Position numbers and translations under genes: made by a program. This document shows positions 10,920 to 21,217 of a stretch of 64,000 nucleotides of DNA, piece by piece. The DNA lies in the NCBI GenBank assembly GCA_949825045.1, contig OX463836.1:15104329-15168328 (forward strand). The letters run 5' to 3'. The first letter of the stretch is position 1; each line of letters begins with the position of its first letter. This stretch comes from Argyresthia goedartella (taxonomy: Eukaryota; Arthropoda; Insecta; Lepidoptera; Argyresthiidae). Below the pieces are notes generated by a model that did not search any database, was not told where the DNA came from, and saw nothing but the letters and a program-made list of their open reading frames with translations.

Positions 10920-12200
10920 ATGGATACCTACAACTTTAGTAATAGTTTCTTCTCATCTTGTGATAACGATATTTCTGTTAGCGCGGGAAGTGTTGGGTCA
11001 ACAGCGGATGATTCGCTGTCGTCTATCTTGAAACGGGTGTTTTCAAACCTTGGTGCGAACTTCAACGTTGTTCATATTAATGCACAAAGCATTCATACCA
11101 GCTATGCTGACCTTCTTGTAGTTTTTAGTGATCTGAACATACATGGCATTCTTGTTTCGGAATCTTTTCTCAAGCCGTCTCTTTCTTCTGCCATGTATGC
11201 TCTCCCAGGGTTCAGTCTCTACCGGAACGACAGGATAGGCAAGGCTGATGGCGGTGTTGCTATCTACCTTCGTTCTGACATCCCATGCAAAGTCATCAGC
11301 CAGTCGCCAAGCCTGTACTCTGGTTCTGCTGAACACCTGTTCCTGGAGATATTCTTGCGTCACAACAAAGTCCTCCTGGGTGTCTATTATAGCCCCTCTC
11401 TTCGAATCGACTATTTTAACTCTTTTGAAACCCTTCTCAGTGACATGACTCCTCTTTATAGCGACACCCTAATTCTCGGCGACTTCAACACTTGCCTTCT
11501 CAAGAATAACGGTGGCTCAGCGAAGCTGAATTCTCTTGTAAGTTCATTTAACATGCATATCCTTCCTCTAGAGGCCACTCACTTTCAACCACACTGCACC
11601 CCCTCTCTTCTAGATCTAATGATTACTTCTGACATGTCTAAGGTTGCTGCGCATGGCCAACTTAACGCCCCTTTCTCCTATCACAATCTTATTTACCTCT
11701 CTTATAAGATAAAGCCTCCCAAGCGTGCAGCTAAATTCCTTGACATTCGTAGCTTCAAGGGCATGGATAGAACCTCCCTTAATTCAGACGCCTCTTCTGT
11801 CGACTGGTCGCCTGTCTACGGTAGTGAGACCATTGATGACAAAGTACGGATCTTCAACTCTGTTGTCCTGAGCTTGTTTGATAAGCATGCCCCGGTCAAG
11901 AGAGTTAGAGTTAAGCATCTCCCTGCACCATGGCTTACTGACACGATTAAGGGTCTGATGGCTAAGAGAAACCGTGCCAAGTCTAGATATAAGAGGGATC
12001 CGACCGAAGAGAATCTTTTAATTTTCAAACGCCTCCGTAATCGTTGCAATCGCCTGTGTCGTGATTCTAAACGCCGTCATATCTACGAATGTATCGAGAG
12101 CTATACTCCAGCACAGGTCTGGAAGTTCCTGAAGACCCTTGGTGTTGGTAAGTCCCGGGGACTTGGCAGCCGGAAATGTCGATCTCCGGGGTCTCAATAG
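10920..12200 (+). pseudogene. LINE ORF2 N-terminal half: AP endonuclease-like domain
   Basis: The exonuclease-endonuclease-phosphatase fold is visible from its ordered motifs: NVVHINAQSIHTSY (about residue 45), ILVSESFLKP with the metal-binding Glu, GGVAIYLRSD, LILGDFNTCL and a position equivalent to the SDH motif occupied by FSYHNLIYL. The enzyme would nick the target DNA for target-primed reverse transcription. The frame leaves the RT frame at about 12145-12165, at a TCCCGGGG run. A +1 or -2 change there restores continuity, so the CDS is broken only once. Confidence 0.85.
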
Positions 12201-13857
12201 TTTCTTTGCAACTCCCCCTGTCGCGATGGACCCCCTCGTCAAGGATGCAACCCTTCGTAACCTACGGTCCAAGACAATAGCCCTCAACTCAGCATTTAAT
12301 TTTATCCCTGCCGGAATCGGCGCAGTAAGGAGGGCAATACTAGCAATCTCGTCGAAGGCCATAGGTGAGGACAAGATCTGTTCTCAGATGATAACAACTA
12401 TCATTGATGTTCTGTTACCTCTCATCACCCACATAATTAATGTGTCGCTTGACCAATGTTGCTACCCCAGCCAGTGGAAATTGGCACTTGTGATTCCCCT
12501 CCCCAAAACGTCCAATCCCGCCTCCTTTAAAGATTTCCGTCCCATTTCTATTCTGCCTATCCTCTCCAAAGTCCTGGAATCAATTGTTCACTCCCAACTC
12601 TCCTCCTACCTTTCCTCAAAAATGTTACTGAATCCCCACCAATCAGGTTTCAGGCCGGGTCACAGCACTACCACAGCACTGCTCAAAGTCACTGACGACA
12701 TTCAATTAGCTATGGATCAAAAGCAGCTTACGGTCCTTACACTGCTTGATTTCAGTAGCGCCTTCAACTGCGTCAATTTCGATATACTAGTTGAAATTTT
12801 AAAGTCACTTTATGTCTCCTCGCACTCTGCTCTCTGGTTTGACTCCTACCTGAGAGATCGCCAGCAACGCATTAAGTCTGAGGAGATCTCAACGGACTGG
12901 TGTGATCTCTCCGCAGGTGTTCCGCAGGGAGGAATCCTTTCTCCTCTCCTCTTCTCGGTATTCATTAACTCCATCTCTGACGTTCTTACCTCTTCTTATC
13001 ATCTGTACGCAGATGACCTTCAAATATATCGGCACTTCTCTCCGTGTGATGTGAATCTGACAGTAGAGGCGTTGAACGCTGATCTCGATAACATCAGGAA
13101 ATGGGCTACCTCATATGGTCTGCTTGTCAACCCGGGCAAATCGCAGGCCATGATTTTGGGTACTCGTCACTCTCATAACCTAGTTCAGAAAATGCCCGTC
13201 GACCCTATAGTGTATGATGGTAACATAATTTCATACAGCGAGAAGGCCAAGAATCTTGGGGTTGTATTTGATAAATTGTTGTCCTGGTCGCCCCATGTTT
13301 GTGAGGTCAGCAGACGAGTCTTTGCGTCATTTCACTCCCTACGGAGATTGCAGCACTTCCTGCCGCAGCAGACTAAAATTACCCTTGCCCAGTCCCTCCT
13401 ACTACCTTTAATCGACTATGCGGATGTTTGCTGGATCGGTGCGAACGAAGAACAACTGAACAAACTCGAACGACTTCAAAACCTCGGGATTCGGTTTGTC
13501 TTCGGGCTGCGCAAGTATGACCATGTCTCACATTATCGCAAGGAGTTGGGGTGGCTTCCGATCCGATTTCGTCGTGATATGCACGTTCTCTCCTATCTGT
13601 TCAACATTTTGCGAAATCCCCGCTACCCCTCATATCTTCGAGAACGTTTCGAGTTTATTTCCTCCAGGCATAGCAACCGGAGATCCCACACGATGTCTCT
13701 TCTTTCTACTCCTCGGCATAACAATGCCGCTTACAAACACTCGTTTAGGTTAACGGCGATCCGACTGTGGAACGCACTTCCCTGCGCTATTAGAGATAGT
13801 CCCTCAATTTTCACTTTTAAGACAAGATTGAAAGAGCATTTCCTTTCTCTTTCGTGA
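12139..13857 (+). pseudogene. LINE ORF2 C-terminal half: reverse transcriptase
   Basis: RT motifs are intact in order: DFRPISILPILSKVLE, SGFRPGHSTTTAL, LTLLDFSSAFNCV, AGVPQGGILSPLLFSVFIN and YHLYADDLQIY, with both catalytic Asp residues present. The C-terminal region (LPLIDYADVCWIG ... LWNALPCAIRDSP) ends at a stop at 13855-13857. There is no internal stop in about 560 codons, so the element was probably active recently. The true start is upstream in the endonuclease frame. Confidence 0.87.
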
Positions 13858-14192
13858 TAGGTACTTTTATATATGTATATATAAGTAGTATATGTTTGAT
13901 ATATATTTTATTTTTTGCTTTTGTATTTTATTTAGTGTAAATCATTTACTATATCATTTATTTTATTTTCATTCATTCATTTTTTTATTATATCATTTAT
14001 TATGTTTTAGTTGTAAACAATTAGATGTGTACAGTTTTATTGCGCACTAGGACTCTCCTGTTGCACAATTTTTCCTGTCCTGCCTAGGTTTGCTGGTAGA
14101 AATCTCTCTTTAGAGATAAGCTCGCCTTTGCTCATAAAATGTTTTGTTACCTTACTATTAAGATTTCTGTGCAATAAAGAATAAAGAAGAAT

Positions 14193-14509
14193 TAAAGATG
14201 CTGACCAATCCCGTTATTTTTCCTTTGAAGTGTCAATTTTTGTGTGATCAATTCAGTATTTCTGTTGGAAAAAACAGGTAATTTTTGCCATTTAAAACTA
14301 CCTCTTCTTGTCTAATGCTCTAGCTTGTTATTAGCGAATTTGTTCTTTGTACGGCCTTCTTCGTCCCTGTGCGACGGCTCCATTAGGTCGTTCAGTAGGC
14401 AAAAACAGCTTTTTGTAATTCTTAAATTACGCAAAATAGGATTATCGAAGCAATTGTTTATTTATGCTAGCTTGTTGATCTTGACTGTCAGCAGGAATTC
14501 GTGAAAGTT
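14193..14509. other. noncoding, nothing recognised
   Basis: This is AT-rich spacer between the LINE 3' end and the following repeat. No coding or repeat signal could be assigned. Confidence 0.4.
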
Positions 14510-14922
14510 CAAACGTAATTTTATTATTTATCTGCACACGTATCATAAACCCTCGTTATTGCGTCCGAAAACCACACGTTACGACCAGCATAATGATTAA
14601 ATTCTTGGTAAAAACTCATTTCTTATCGGAATATTGATACATTATTATGTATGACCATAATGTACCAACATTTGTCAAATTATGACATTCAAATTTCCAA
14701 CGCCGACGCCCGCCTGCGTGCCGCCCCTAGTTTGTCTGTGAAGTCGGTACCACAGAACAAGCTACACAAGTGCAGAGCAATGATCAATGCCACAATGCCG
14801 GTCGAACACACGGTTCCTGAACACATCAAAGAGAGCTTATGATTTGTCTGTAGATAAACTAGTGTATGTAACTGTTCATAATTAGGCATTAAAACTCAAG
14901 TGTAGCAGTCACATAAACTACT
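14510..14922 (+). repeat. interspersed repeat family R, copy 1, with subterminal inverted repeats
   Basis: This copy matches 15200-15478 (partial) and the interrupted copy around 36108-38530 (minus). Inside it, TTTATCTGCACACGTATCAT near 14528 is mirrored by the reverse complement of ATGATTTGTCTGTAGATAAA near 14838-14860, forming imperfect 28-bp inverted repeats. The third copy has even better inverted repeats. It continues past 14865 to ACTACTATT near 14922, as the comparison with copy 3 shows. There is no coding capacity; it is probably a MITE-like non-autonomous element. Confidence 0.6.
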
Positions 14923-14944
14923 ATTTTGTTCCATAGAAAAATCT

Positions 14945-15185
14945 ATTGAAGACCTCTTGTGGCGCAGCGGTTGTGTTTTGCCTACCATGCGAGAGGTCCC
15001 GGGTTCGATCAGCGGCTGGGGATGAAGAAAAATAAAATGTTTGTGTGTGTGACGTCACTGTTTCTGGTTCCCACGACACATTGTATCCTAGTGTGGGCCC
15101 TGAAAGAATGTGTGTGCCTGTATGTAAATGTTTATGTTTATCTTCCTCGCAAAATCTCCTTTGCACAGTATTTTTTTACAATTTC
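14945..15185 (+). mobile_element. tRNA-derived SINE
   Basis: A polymerase III A box (TGGCGCAGCGG, 14960-14970) and B box (GGGTTCGATC, 15001-15010) are spaced as in a tRNA gene. The rest is not a tRNA: the acceptor stem and CCA region are missing and a unique tail follows (GTGACGTCACTG..., 15050 on). This is the usual structure of tRNA-headed SINEs. The 3' boundary is uncertain. Confidence 0.65.
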
Positions 15186-15199
15186 GCACCAGATTTGAA

Positions 15200-15478
15200 T
15201 TTATGTTATTTTATTTACACACGTATCGTAAACCCTCCTTACTGCGTCCAAAAACCGCACGTTACGACCAGTATAATGTTATACTACTGGGTAAAAAATC
15301 ATTTCTTATCTAAATATTGATACATTAACTTAAAATTTTCGATAAATTATGATATTCAAATTTCGAACGCCGACGCCCGCCTGCTTGCCGTTTGTCTGTG
15401 ACTGAACAGGCTAAACAAATGCAGACCAATTATCAATGCCCCCATGCCGGTCGAACATGCGGTTCCTGAACTGTATAA
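15200..15478 (+). repeat. repeat family R, copy 2, partial
   Basis: The copy shares with copy 1 the order: ACACACGTATCGTAAACCCT, CGCACGTTACGACCAG, CATTTCTTATCTAAATATTG, CGCCGACGCCCGCCTGC and GCCGGTCGAACATGCGGTTC. The end equivalent to 14838 onward is absent. Confidence 0.6.
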
Positions 15479-15900
15479 TTTGAATTCCTATTCCGCTAAA
15501 AGTAAGCTGGAGGTGACATTCTAAGTTCCGCTGTCGGTGTGCCAAGCCTTAACACTCGCTAAATGACGGCTTGTGTTTAAACGATTACCAAAAATGCACC
15601 TATTTTACTACCAATAAATTCGAAATGACTGCCAAAATGGATGGATGTCCACCAAATTGTGTTTGGATAAATGATCGCCAAACTTCTTTTTATGTTTTGT
15701 GTACTTAAGTTTATGTTTTAAGTATTTTTTGTTGTTCTTACATGTTCAACCTAACACGAAGGACAAAGCGGGCTTCGCTTCGCTCACCCCCTTTACCCTT
15801 CACCTAAGCTACCGCAGTATTTTGCCCTGATGTTTTCTGCAACTTTTGGTGGTCATTTAGCCATTTTGGGTAGGAAAAAATATTTTGGTGGTCATTATAT
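15479..15900. repeat. unclassified repeat; part recurs at 54816-54895
   Basis: The segment about 15717-15842 (TTGTTGTTCTTACATGTTCA through GCAGTATTTTGCCCTGAT) is found again at about 54820-54890. Short related phrases of the form GGTGGTCATT recur at 15849 and 15888. The final ATAT (15897-15900) is the left target duplication of the Gypsy element that follows. Confidence 0.5.
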
Positions 15901-16203
15901 TATTATGCAGGATAAAAAGAGCTTGCACTCTACTACAATTACTTTTTATTTAGAAATGAAAGAATCTATTATTACAGCAAATAATCTCTATAAATAATAA
16001 CACAAAATTACAGCAATTTCACACTATTTGTGCAACAGAACTATTTTACTTATAAATAACTTGATTTGATATTAAAGTTACAGCAGATTTAGAAAAGAGG
16101 AATACACGATATACAGTCAAATTTGGAGGGGACAAGACGATAGTAGGACGGACGTCGGGCATAGATTTTACAGCTTTAGCAGAGGCAAGCGAAAGAGGGC
16201 TTC
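15901..16203 (-). repeat. Gypsy 3' LTR, distal part
   Basis: This part is near-identical to 31563-31870. It begins TATTATGCAGGATAAAAAG and ends with AAAGAGGGCTTC, the left copy of the 12-bp duplication made by the Jockey insertion. Confidence 0.9.
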
Positions 16204-16374
16204 TTTTCTTCATAGTCATCTCACGCACCCCTTCTGGGGCGTGGGGAGTCGGGGTCAGGTCGACGGACCTCTTCCCGAAGAATCGCCTCTGTCCACTCCT
16301 GTGGACAGGTCATCGGATGGCCCCTGCGGGCGGTGGTCTTCTTGTGGCGCTGGTATGCAGTGGGTGATCGCCGG

Positions 16375-19023
16375 CTAGGCAACCAGGTCGCGTGGCAGGC
16401 GGCGGCGGTCGGGCGGGCGCGCGTGGTGCGGCGCCAGTTCGGCGATGTGCGGGAGGTGTGATGCATCCGCACGCGCGAACATGCCCTTCGCCAGCCTCTG
16501 GACAAACTGGTCCACGGTTTCCCATCTTAGGTCCCTCTGGATTGTCGCGTTCCTCACGTAGCGGGGGGCGCCGACGATGGTACGCAGAGAGAGGTTCTCT
16601 TGGGCTCGGAGTCTCCGTTTGTTCGTCTCCGAGCACAGGGCGTACCATGCCGGAGCCGCGTAGGTGAGGCGGGATCTCACGTAGGTCTTGTAGATCCCGA
16701 GCTTCGCCCTCAGAGGGAGGCTGGAGTCGAAAAGTGGACGCAGCTTGGCGCGTGCCACCTTGACCTGGCTGACGACGTTGTCGACGTGTTGCTTCATGGT
16801 GAGTCGGCGATCAATGGTCACTCCCAGGTACTTCACCTGCGAAGACCACTCGATGTGCTGTCCCTGGAGCTGGAGCGATGGCGGAAGGAGACTCTGGCCT
16901 GTGATGAGCGCCTGCGTTTTCCCAACATTGACGGACAGTCGCCACTTGGCGAGCCAGTCGGGCAAGATGTCCAGGGTGCGCTGCAGTTTGATGGCAGCGT
17001 GCGGAGCCTGGAACGACGACGCATAGTAGGCTGCGTCGTCTGCAAAGAGTGCCAGCTGGGCACCCGGCCCGACGGGGATGTCGTCCGTGTATCGGGCGTA
17101 GCAGGCGGGAGACAGGCAAGAGCCCTGGGGGACGCCGGCTGCGACGGGATGTTCCTCGGAGACGGCGTCTTCCACCATCACTCGGAAGCGGCGATTCTTC
17201 AGGAAAGAGGCGATTGTCTTGACCTTTCTTCTTGGGGCAGGGGACGTCGACAGCTTGTACAGCAACCCCTCGTGCCATACTCTGTCGAACGCCTTCTCCA
17301 TATCCAGAAGTACTGCGACAGTGTATTCTTTTTTGTTCAAACAGACCGTCATGTTATTCAGTACTCTGGTGAGCTGAAGCGTCGTAGAATGCTCGGGCGT
17401 GAAGCCGAACTGTTCCGGGCGCGGCTGGATGTGGGGCAGTAACTTCGCTAACAGGAGCTTCTCAAACACCTTTGAGATGGTGCTCAGTAGGGTGATCGGC
17501 CGATAGCTCTCAGGCAGCTTGGTGTCCTTGCCCGGCTTGGGCAACATGATAACCAAGCCCTCCTTCCATTGGGTTGGAAAGTGACCCGTGCGCAAGATAC
17601 CGTTAAACAGGCGCGTAACGGCCGCCACAGTGCGTGGCGGCAAATGTAACAGCGCCGTGTTGGGTATTCGGTCTGCGTCCGGGGCTTTCCTGGGCTTGGT
17701 ACGTCGGAATGCACGCACAATCTGGCCGGGCGTGACGACGATGGGGTCCTCTTCGGGAGCTATCGGCGTGGCGAAGTACTCTCGCAGGTGTCTCTCGACT
17801 GTTGCGACGTGCTCCACATCATCCGTTGGGTTCGGCTTGAATTGCTTCTCGAGGCATTCGGCGAAGATCTCCGCACGGTCTTGGGCTCGGAATCTTGGTA
17901 GGCCGTCGCTGCCCAGGATTGGTCGAACAGGAGCAGGAGTGGTCGACAAAGCCCGGCATAGGCGATGCACGGAGGGGACGTGGTCGCCCATGGACTCGAC
18001 GTGGCGTTCCCAAGATTCTTCAGCGTGGAGATCAAGTTGGCGCTTCAGCTCTGCCGTCATGGCGTTGAGCCTGGTCTTCATCGTGGGGCAGCGGGTTTGC
18101 TGCCACTGCTTCCGGAGAGCGCGCTTATCGCAGATGAGTGCGCGTAGCTCAGCAGGAAGAGGATTGGGCTTCCCCCCGCGAGCTACGGTGTGCGATGATA
18201 GGTCGAGCGCGTCTCGGATCTGGGTAGTTAGCAGCGATGCCAGGCGGTCAACGTCTTCCGGCTGGTTGACGGGGCAACTGGTGAAGGGTTGGTCTAGGGC
18301 GGCGGTGAAGGCGCCCCACTGGTAGCGGCGACGTGATGCTGGCGGAGATACCCGGGTGGGCAGATCCGCCAGGACGAGAAGAACAGGCCTGTGGTCCGAA
18401 GGGAGGTCAGGGAGAACCTCCTGGCTCGGCGGTGTCCGGAGACCTCTGACGACCACGACGTCGATGATGTCCCATCCGGCCCGCGTGTCGAAGTGGGTGG
18501 GCTCGTCGGGACCGATGACGTCGTAGTTGTGGCTCACGGAGTCGGCATGGATGGCGCGTCCAGCTGGGCACACCCTGGTGGAGTTCCAGGCGGTGTGCTT
18601 GGCGTTGAGGTCGCCGGCGACAAGTGTCGGGTGCGGCGACTGTAGCAGCCCCCGTAGCTCGGCGGTGCGGATTGGTGTACTGGGGGGCTTGTAGGCGGCG
18701 TAGAGTCGCAGCACCTCGCCGGCGACCTGGAGGTCGACGCCCAAAGCATACAGGGATGAATACTCCTGGGCGTCGACGAGCTGGTGAACGATCTTCCTGC
18801 CGACGATGACTGCCAAGCCTCGAAAGGTCCGGCCGCTGGAGGTCTTCTCGTCCTTGCGGTAGACGAAGTAGCCGGGCAGCGACAGCTTGTCGTTACCGGC
18901 TAGGTGTGTCTCGCTGATGAGCATCACGTCGACGCGGTAGTCCCTCAGGAACACGTGGAGCAGCCGCTTCTTCCCTGTCAGCGACTGCGCGTTCCAGTGG
19001 ACGACCCTGAGCGGCTCATGCAT
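16375..19023 (-). CDS. Jockey ORF2: AP endonuclease and reverse transcriptase, intact
   Basis: The 882-residue protein starts at ATG 19023, inside the last codons of ORF1. Residues 1-230 form an exonuclease-endonuclease-phosphatase domain (VHWNAQSLTGKK, LISETHLAG, LVAGDLNAKHTAWN, LPSDHRPVLL). The RT spans about 470-780, with YRPITLLSTISKVFE, EHSTTLQLTRVLNN, LLDMEKAFDRVWHEG, AAGVPQGSCLSPACYA and LALFADDAAYYAS (catalytic Asp pair near residue 660). The C-terminus ends LPRDLVA. The protein nicks target DNA and copies the element RNA onto it in the nucleus. Length and domain set are normal for Jockey. No stop or frameshift is seen. Confidence 0.93.
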   Translation of the reverse strand: MHEPLRVVHWNAQSLTGKKRLLHVFLRDYRVDVMLISETHLAGNDKLSLPGYFVYRKDEKTSSGRTFRGLAVIVGRKIVHQLVDAQEYSSLYALGVDLQVAGEVLRLYAAYKPPSTPIRTAELRGLLQSPHPTLVAGDLNAKHTAWNSTRVCPAGRAIHADSVSHNYDVIGPDEPTHFDTRAGWDIIDVVVVRGLRTPPSQEVLPDLPSDHRPVLLVLADLPTRVSPPASRRRYQWGAFTAALDQPFTSCPVNQPEDVDRLASLLTTQIRDALDLSSHTVARGGKPNPLPAELRALICDKRALRKQWQQTRCPTMKTRLNAMTAELKRQLDLHAEESWERHVESMGDHVPSVHRLCRALSTTPAPVRPILGSDGLPRFRAQDRAEIFAECLEKQFKPNPTDDVEHVATVERHLREYFATPIAPEEDPIVVTPGQIVRAFRRTKPRKAPDADRIPNTALLHLPPRTVAAVTRLFNGILRTGHFPTQWKEGLVIMLPKPGKDTKLPESYRPITLLSTISKVFEKLLLAKLLPHIQPRPEQFGFTPEHSTTLQLTRVLNNMTVCLNKKEYTVAVLLDMEKAFDRVWHEGLLYKLSTSPAPRRKVKTIASFLKNRRFRVMVEDAVSEEHPVAAGVPQGSCLSPACYARYTDDIPVGPGAQLALFADDAAYYASSFQAPHAAIKLQRTLDILPDWLAKWRLSVNVGKTQALITGQSLLPPSLQLQGQHIEWSSQVKYLGVTIDRRLTMKQHVDNVVSQVKVARAKLRPLFDSSLPLRAKLGIYKTYVRSRLTYAAPAWYALCSETNKRRLRAQENLSLRTIVGAPRYVRNATIQRDLRWETVDQFVQRLAKGMFARADASHLPHIAELAPHHARPPDRRRLPRDLVA

Positions 19024-21196
19024 TGCGGAGCAGAGCGGTGAGTCTGCCCAGGGCAGTGGGGTCGCTGAGGAGGGCGAGCAGGGCTGTGAGGTGCCCCAAG
19101 TCCTGCTGCCCTATCGCCGCAGCCGGAGTGGCGGCGCCAGCGGCGGCCGCAGTCTCGCTGGCGGCGAGAGTAGCCGCCGCGGCGCCGGCGGCAGGTGGAG
19201 CCGTCGCCTTCTTCTTCCCCCCCCGCTTCGTCTTCTGCCTGGGGGCTCCGTCGTTCGCCTGCGCCATAAGCGAGGCGGGCTCCGTTGGTTCCTGCAGATC
19301 GGGACGAGGCAGAGGGGGAGGCTGCACCTTCTTGGGCCCGGGCGCGTTGGTGAGCGCCACAGTGCCGGCCTTCTTGTTCCGCGCCTCCTGGCGGAACACG
19401 GGGCACGTCGCATTATTTGCCGTGTGCGGGCCACCGCAGTTGGCGCACGTCGGCGGCTGGTCTTTCGGGCGGGGGCATTCCCGCGCCGAGTGGGGACCGC
19501 CGCAACGTACGCACGCTAGGGGGCGGTGGCACATATGCGACGAGTGCCGGAATTGCTGGCACCTGTGGCACTGGGCCGGGCCCTGCTTCGAGCGCCAGGC
19601 CTCGATCTTCACCCCCGGCATGTACAAGAGCTCCGTGATCTCGTACACAGCGCCGGGGGCACGGTCTGGATTCTTTTTCAGGCTGGCAAAGAAGATGCAG
19701 CCGGGTCTTCCTTTGCGCGCCCGGATCTGCTTACAGTACTCGGCCTCCACACCGAGTTCTGCAAGCGCCGCGACTATCTCCTCCGGCGCGGTGTTAGAAG
19801 GCAGCCCGCGGATCGCTACCTTCTGGGTCTTGTCGGCCGGCAACGAGTATGAGAACCACCTCACGCCGTGGTCCTTCTCCAGCCTGCACAGGTAACGTTG
19901 CACAAGCCGGTACTCGTCTTCGGCCGTTGGGGTAAAGCGCACACCCTTTTGGTAGGCGCGCGCGCTGGGAGCCCGGCCGAGCTCGCTGGCTATCGCCCTG
20001 AAGTGGTCGGCCCAGTTGGGTAGGACCTCCACAATAAGGGGCGGATAGCGCGGCTGGCGGGGCTGCTGTGGCGCAGCGCCTCCCGACGGGGCGGCGGTGG
20101 CGGTGGCAATCGCGGCTGCGGTTTGGGCGGCGGCAATGGCAGGCGGCGTTGGGCGGGCGGGCGGCATTGGGCGGGCGGGCCCTATCGCGGGTGCTGTGGC
20201 GTGCGGGTTCGCAGGCGCAGCGGCGGGGCGCGTAGGGCGGGCGGGCACAGTCGCGGCGGTGGGCGGGTTCGCGGGCGCGGCGGCGGGGCGCGTAGGGCGG
20301 GCGGGCACTATCGCGGGCGCTGCGGCGGAGCGCGTGGGGCGGGCGGGCACTCGCGACGTGGTCGCCGACGGGGCGGGCGGACGCGCGGTTGGCGGCACCG
20401 GGTGCCTCACTGAACGGGGGGGGGACGCGGTGCTGGGGCGCGGTGCCCCAGACACGGTGGATGCGGTCGCGGCCGCCGCGGCAAACGACACTGTAGGAGA
20501 GCACTTATTAGGTAAAACACTCGTACCTGTTTGTGTTGAAGCACTCTCATAGTCACTCGCGGCGGCGGACAGTCCAGGGGCGGGGGCGGCCGCCTGAAGC
20601 GCGCCCGTCCAGGGCGACAGCGACGGCATGTCGAGGCCCGTCTTCCTCGGCGGCGGCTGGTTCGTCGGTGGCGGGTTCGGCGAGTCCGCAAGCTGGACTC
20701 GCTTTCCATCTCCTCGGAGACGCAGCTCGTCGCTCGGGCTTTCGCTACGCGGGCGCCTCGTCCCGCGGGTTGGTGGCAGCACCAAAGGCCGCGTTTTTGC
20801 CTGCTCCACTAATTGCGCGTCGAGGAGCTCGGCGTCGATACAAGCCGTGGGCTTGCCCGACAGGACAGCGCGGCTTGCGGCGACGTATGCCTCCATGGCA
20901 CGATGTAGGCCCGCCGAAAACAGGTTGGCTTGAGCGGCCCGAATTAAATATAATTCGTCCAGCTCAAGCTCTGCCCTCGGGGACACAGGACGCCGCACCA
21001 CGGGCGACCCGTACTCCGTCGACGTGGAGATAGGGAGCAGGCCTTCTAGTGATGCCGATCGCTGCGCGCGGCGCCGGCGCGGGGTTTCACCCAGCGGCGG
21101 GCTGTTCGCTATCACGGCATCGTCACTGTCACTAGCACAAACACTTACAATGTCCCTGGCACTGTAGCCCTTAGAAGGGCTTTTGGGCTCGTCCAT
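19016..21196 (-). CDS. Jockey ORF1: Gag-like RNA-binding protein, intact
   Basis: The 726-residue protein has an acidic, Ser-rich N-terminus, a long Pro/Ala-rich low-complexity tract with repeated PARPTR units (about 270-370), a PRE_C2HC-type domain (about 440-540; WFSYSLPADKTQKVAIRGLP) and three CCHC knuckles in series (CHRCQQFRHSSHMC, CVRCGGPHSAREC, CANCGGPHTANNATC, about 545-600). It should coat element RNA and form the ribonucleoprotein with ORF2. An Ala-rich C-terminus ends LLRNA. The ATG at 21196 lies in a strong hairpin. The overlap ATGCATGA with ORF2 suggests coupled translation of ORF2. Confidence 0.92.
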   Translation of the reverse strand: MDEPKSPSKGYSARDIVSVCASDSDDAVIANSPPLGETPRRRRAQRSASLEGLLPISTSTEYGSPVVRRPVSPRAELELDELYLIRAAQANLFSAGLHRAMEAYVAASRAVLSGKPTACIDAELLDAQLVEQAKTRPLVLPPTRGTRRPRSESPSDELRLRGDGKRVQLADSPNPPPTNQPPPRKTGLDMPSLSPWTGALQAAAPAPGLSAAASDYESASTQTGTSVLPNKCSPTVSFAAAAATASTVSGAPRPSTASPPRSVRHPVPPTARPPAPSATTSRVPARPTRSAAAPAIVPARPTRPAAAPANPPTAATVPARPTRPAAAPANPHATAPAIGPARPMPPARPTPPAIAAAQTAAAIATATAAPSGGAAPQQPRQPRYPPLIVEVLPNWADHFRAIASELGRAPSARAYQKGVRFTPTAEDEYRLVQRYLCRLEKDHGVRWFSYSLPADKTQKVAIRGLPSNTAPEEIVAALAELGVEAEYCKQIRARKGRPGCIFFASLKKNPDRAPGAVYEITELLYMPGVKIEAWRSKQGPAQCHRCQQFRHSSHMCHRPLACVRCGGPHSARECPRPKDQPPTCANCGGPHTANNATCPVFRQEARNKKAGTVALTNAPGPKKVQPPPLPRPDLQEPTEPASLMAQANDGAPRQKTKRGGKKKATAPPAAGAAAATLAASETAAAAGAATPAAAIGQQDLGHLTALLALLSDPTALGRLTALLRNA

Positions 21197-21217
21197 AGCG
21201 GCGGGCTATGGACGAGC
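21187..21217 (-). promoter_or_regulatory. hairpin enclosing the Jockey ORF1 start codon
   Basis: GCTCGTCCATAGC and GCTATGGACGAGC form a perfect 13-bp stem with a 5-nt loop; the ORF1 ATG (21196-21194) sits in the 3' arm. Copy C keeps the structure at 57742-57772, where the single base change still allows a G-U pair in RNA. A role in translation or RNA packaging is inference. Confidence 0.55.

Larger units (their letters stand above)
10920..14192 (+). mobile_element. non-LTR retrotransposon (CR1/Jockey group) with one frameshift
   Basis: An endonuclease frame (10920-12200) and an RT frame (12139-13857) read in the same direction and together make a normal LINE ORF2 of about 975 codons. The 3' UTR runs to GTGCAATAAAGAATAAAGAAG at about 14192, which combines the polyadenylation signal and a short terminal repeat. 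ORF1 was not found, so the copy is probably 5'-truncated or recombined. Confidence 0.85.

Noticed and set aside
14950..15020. True tRNA gene
   Set aside because: Only the A and B boxes fit; the acceptor stem is absent and a SINE-like tail follows.
20097..20552. Plus-strand Ala/Gly-rich ORF across Jockey A ORF1
   Set aside because: It is the complement of the Pro/Ala-rich repeat region of ORF1, with no independent support.
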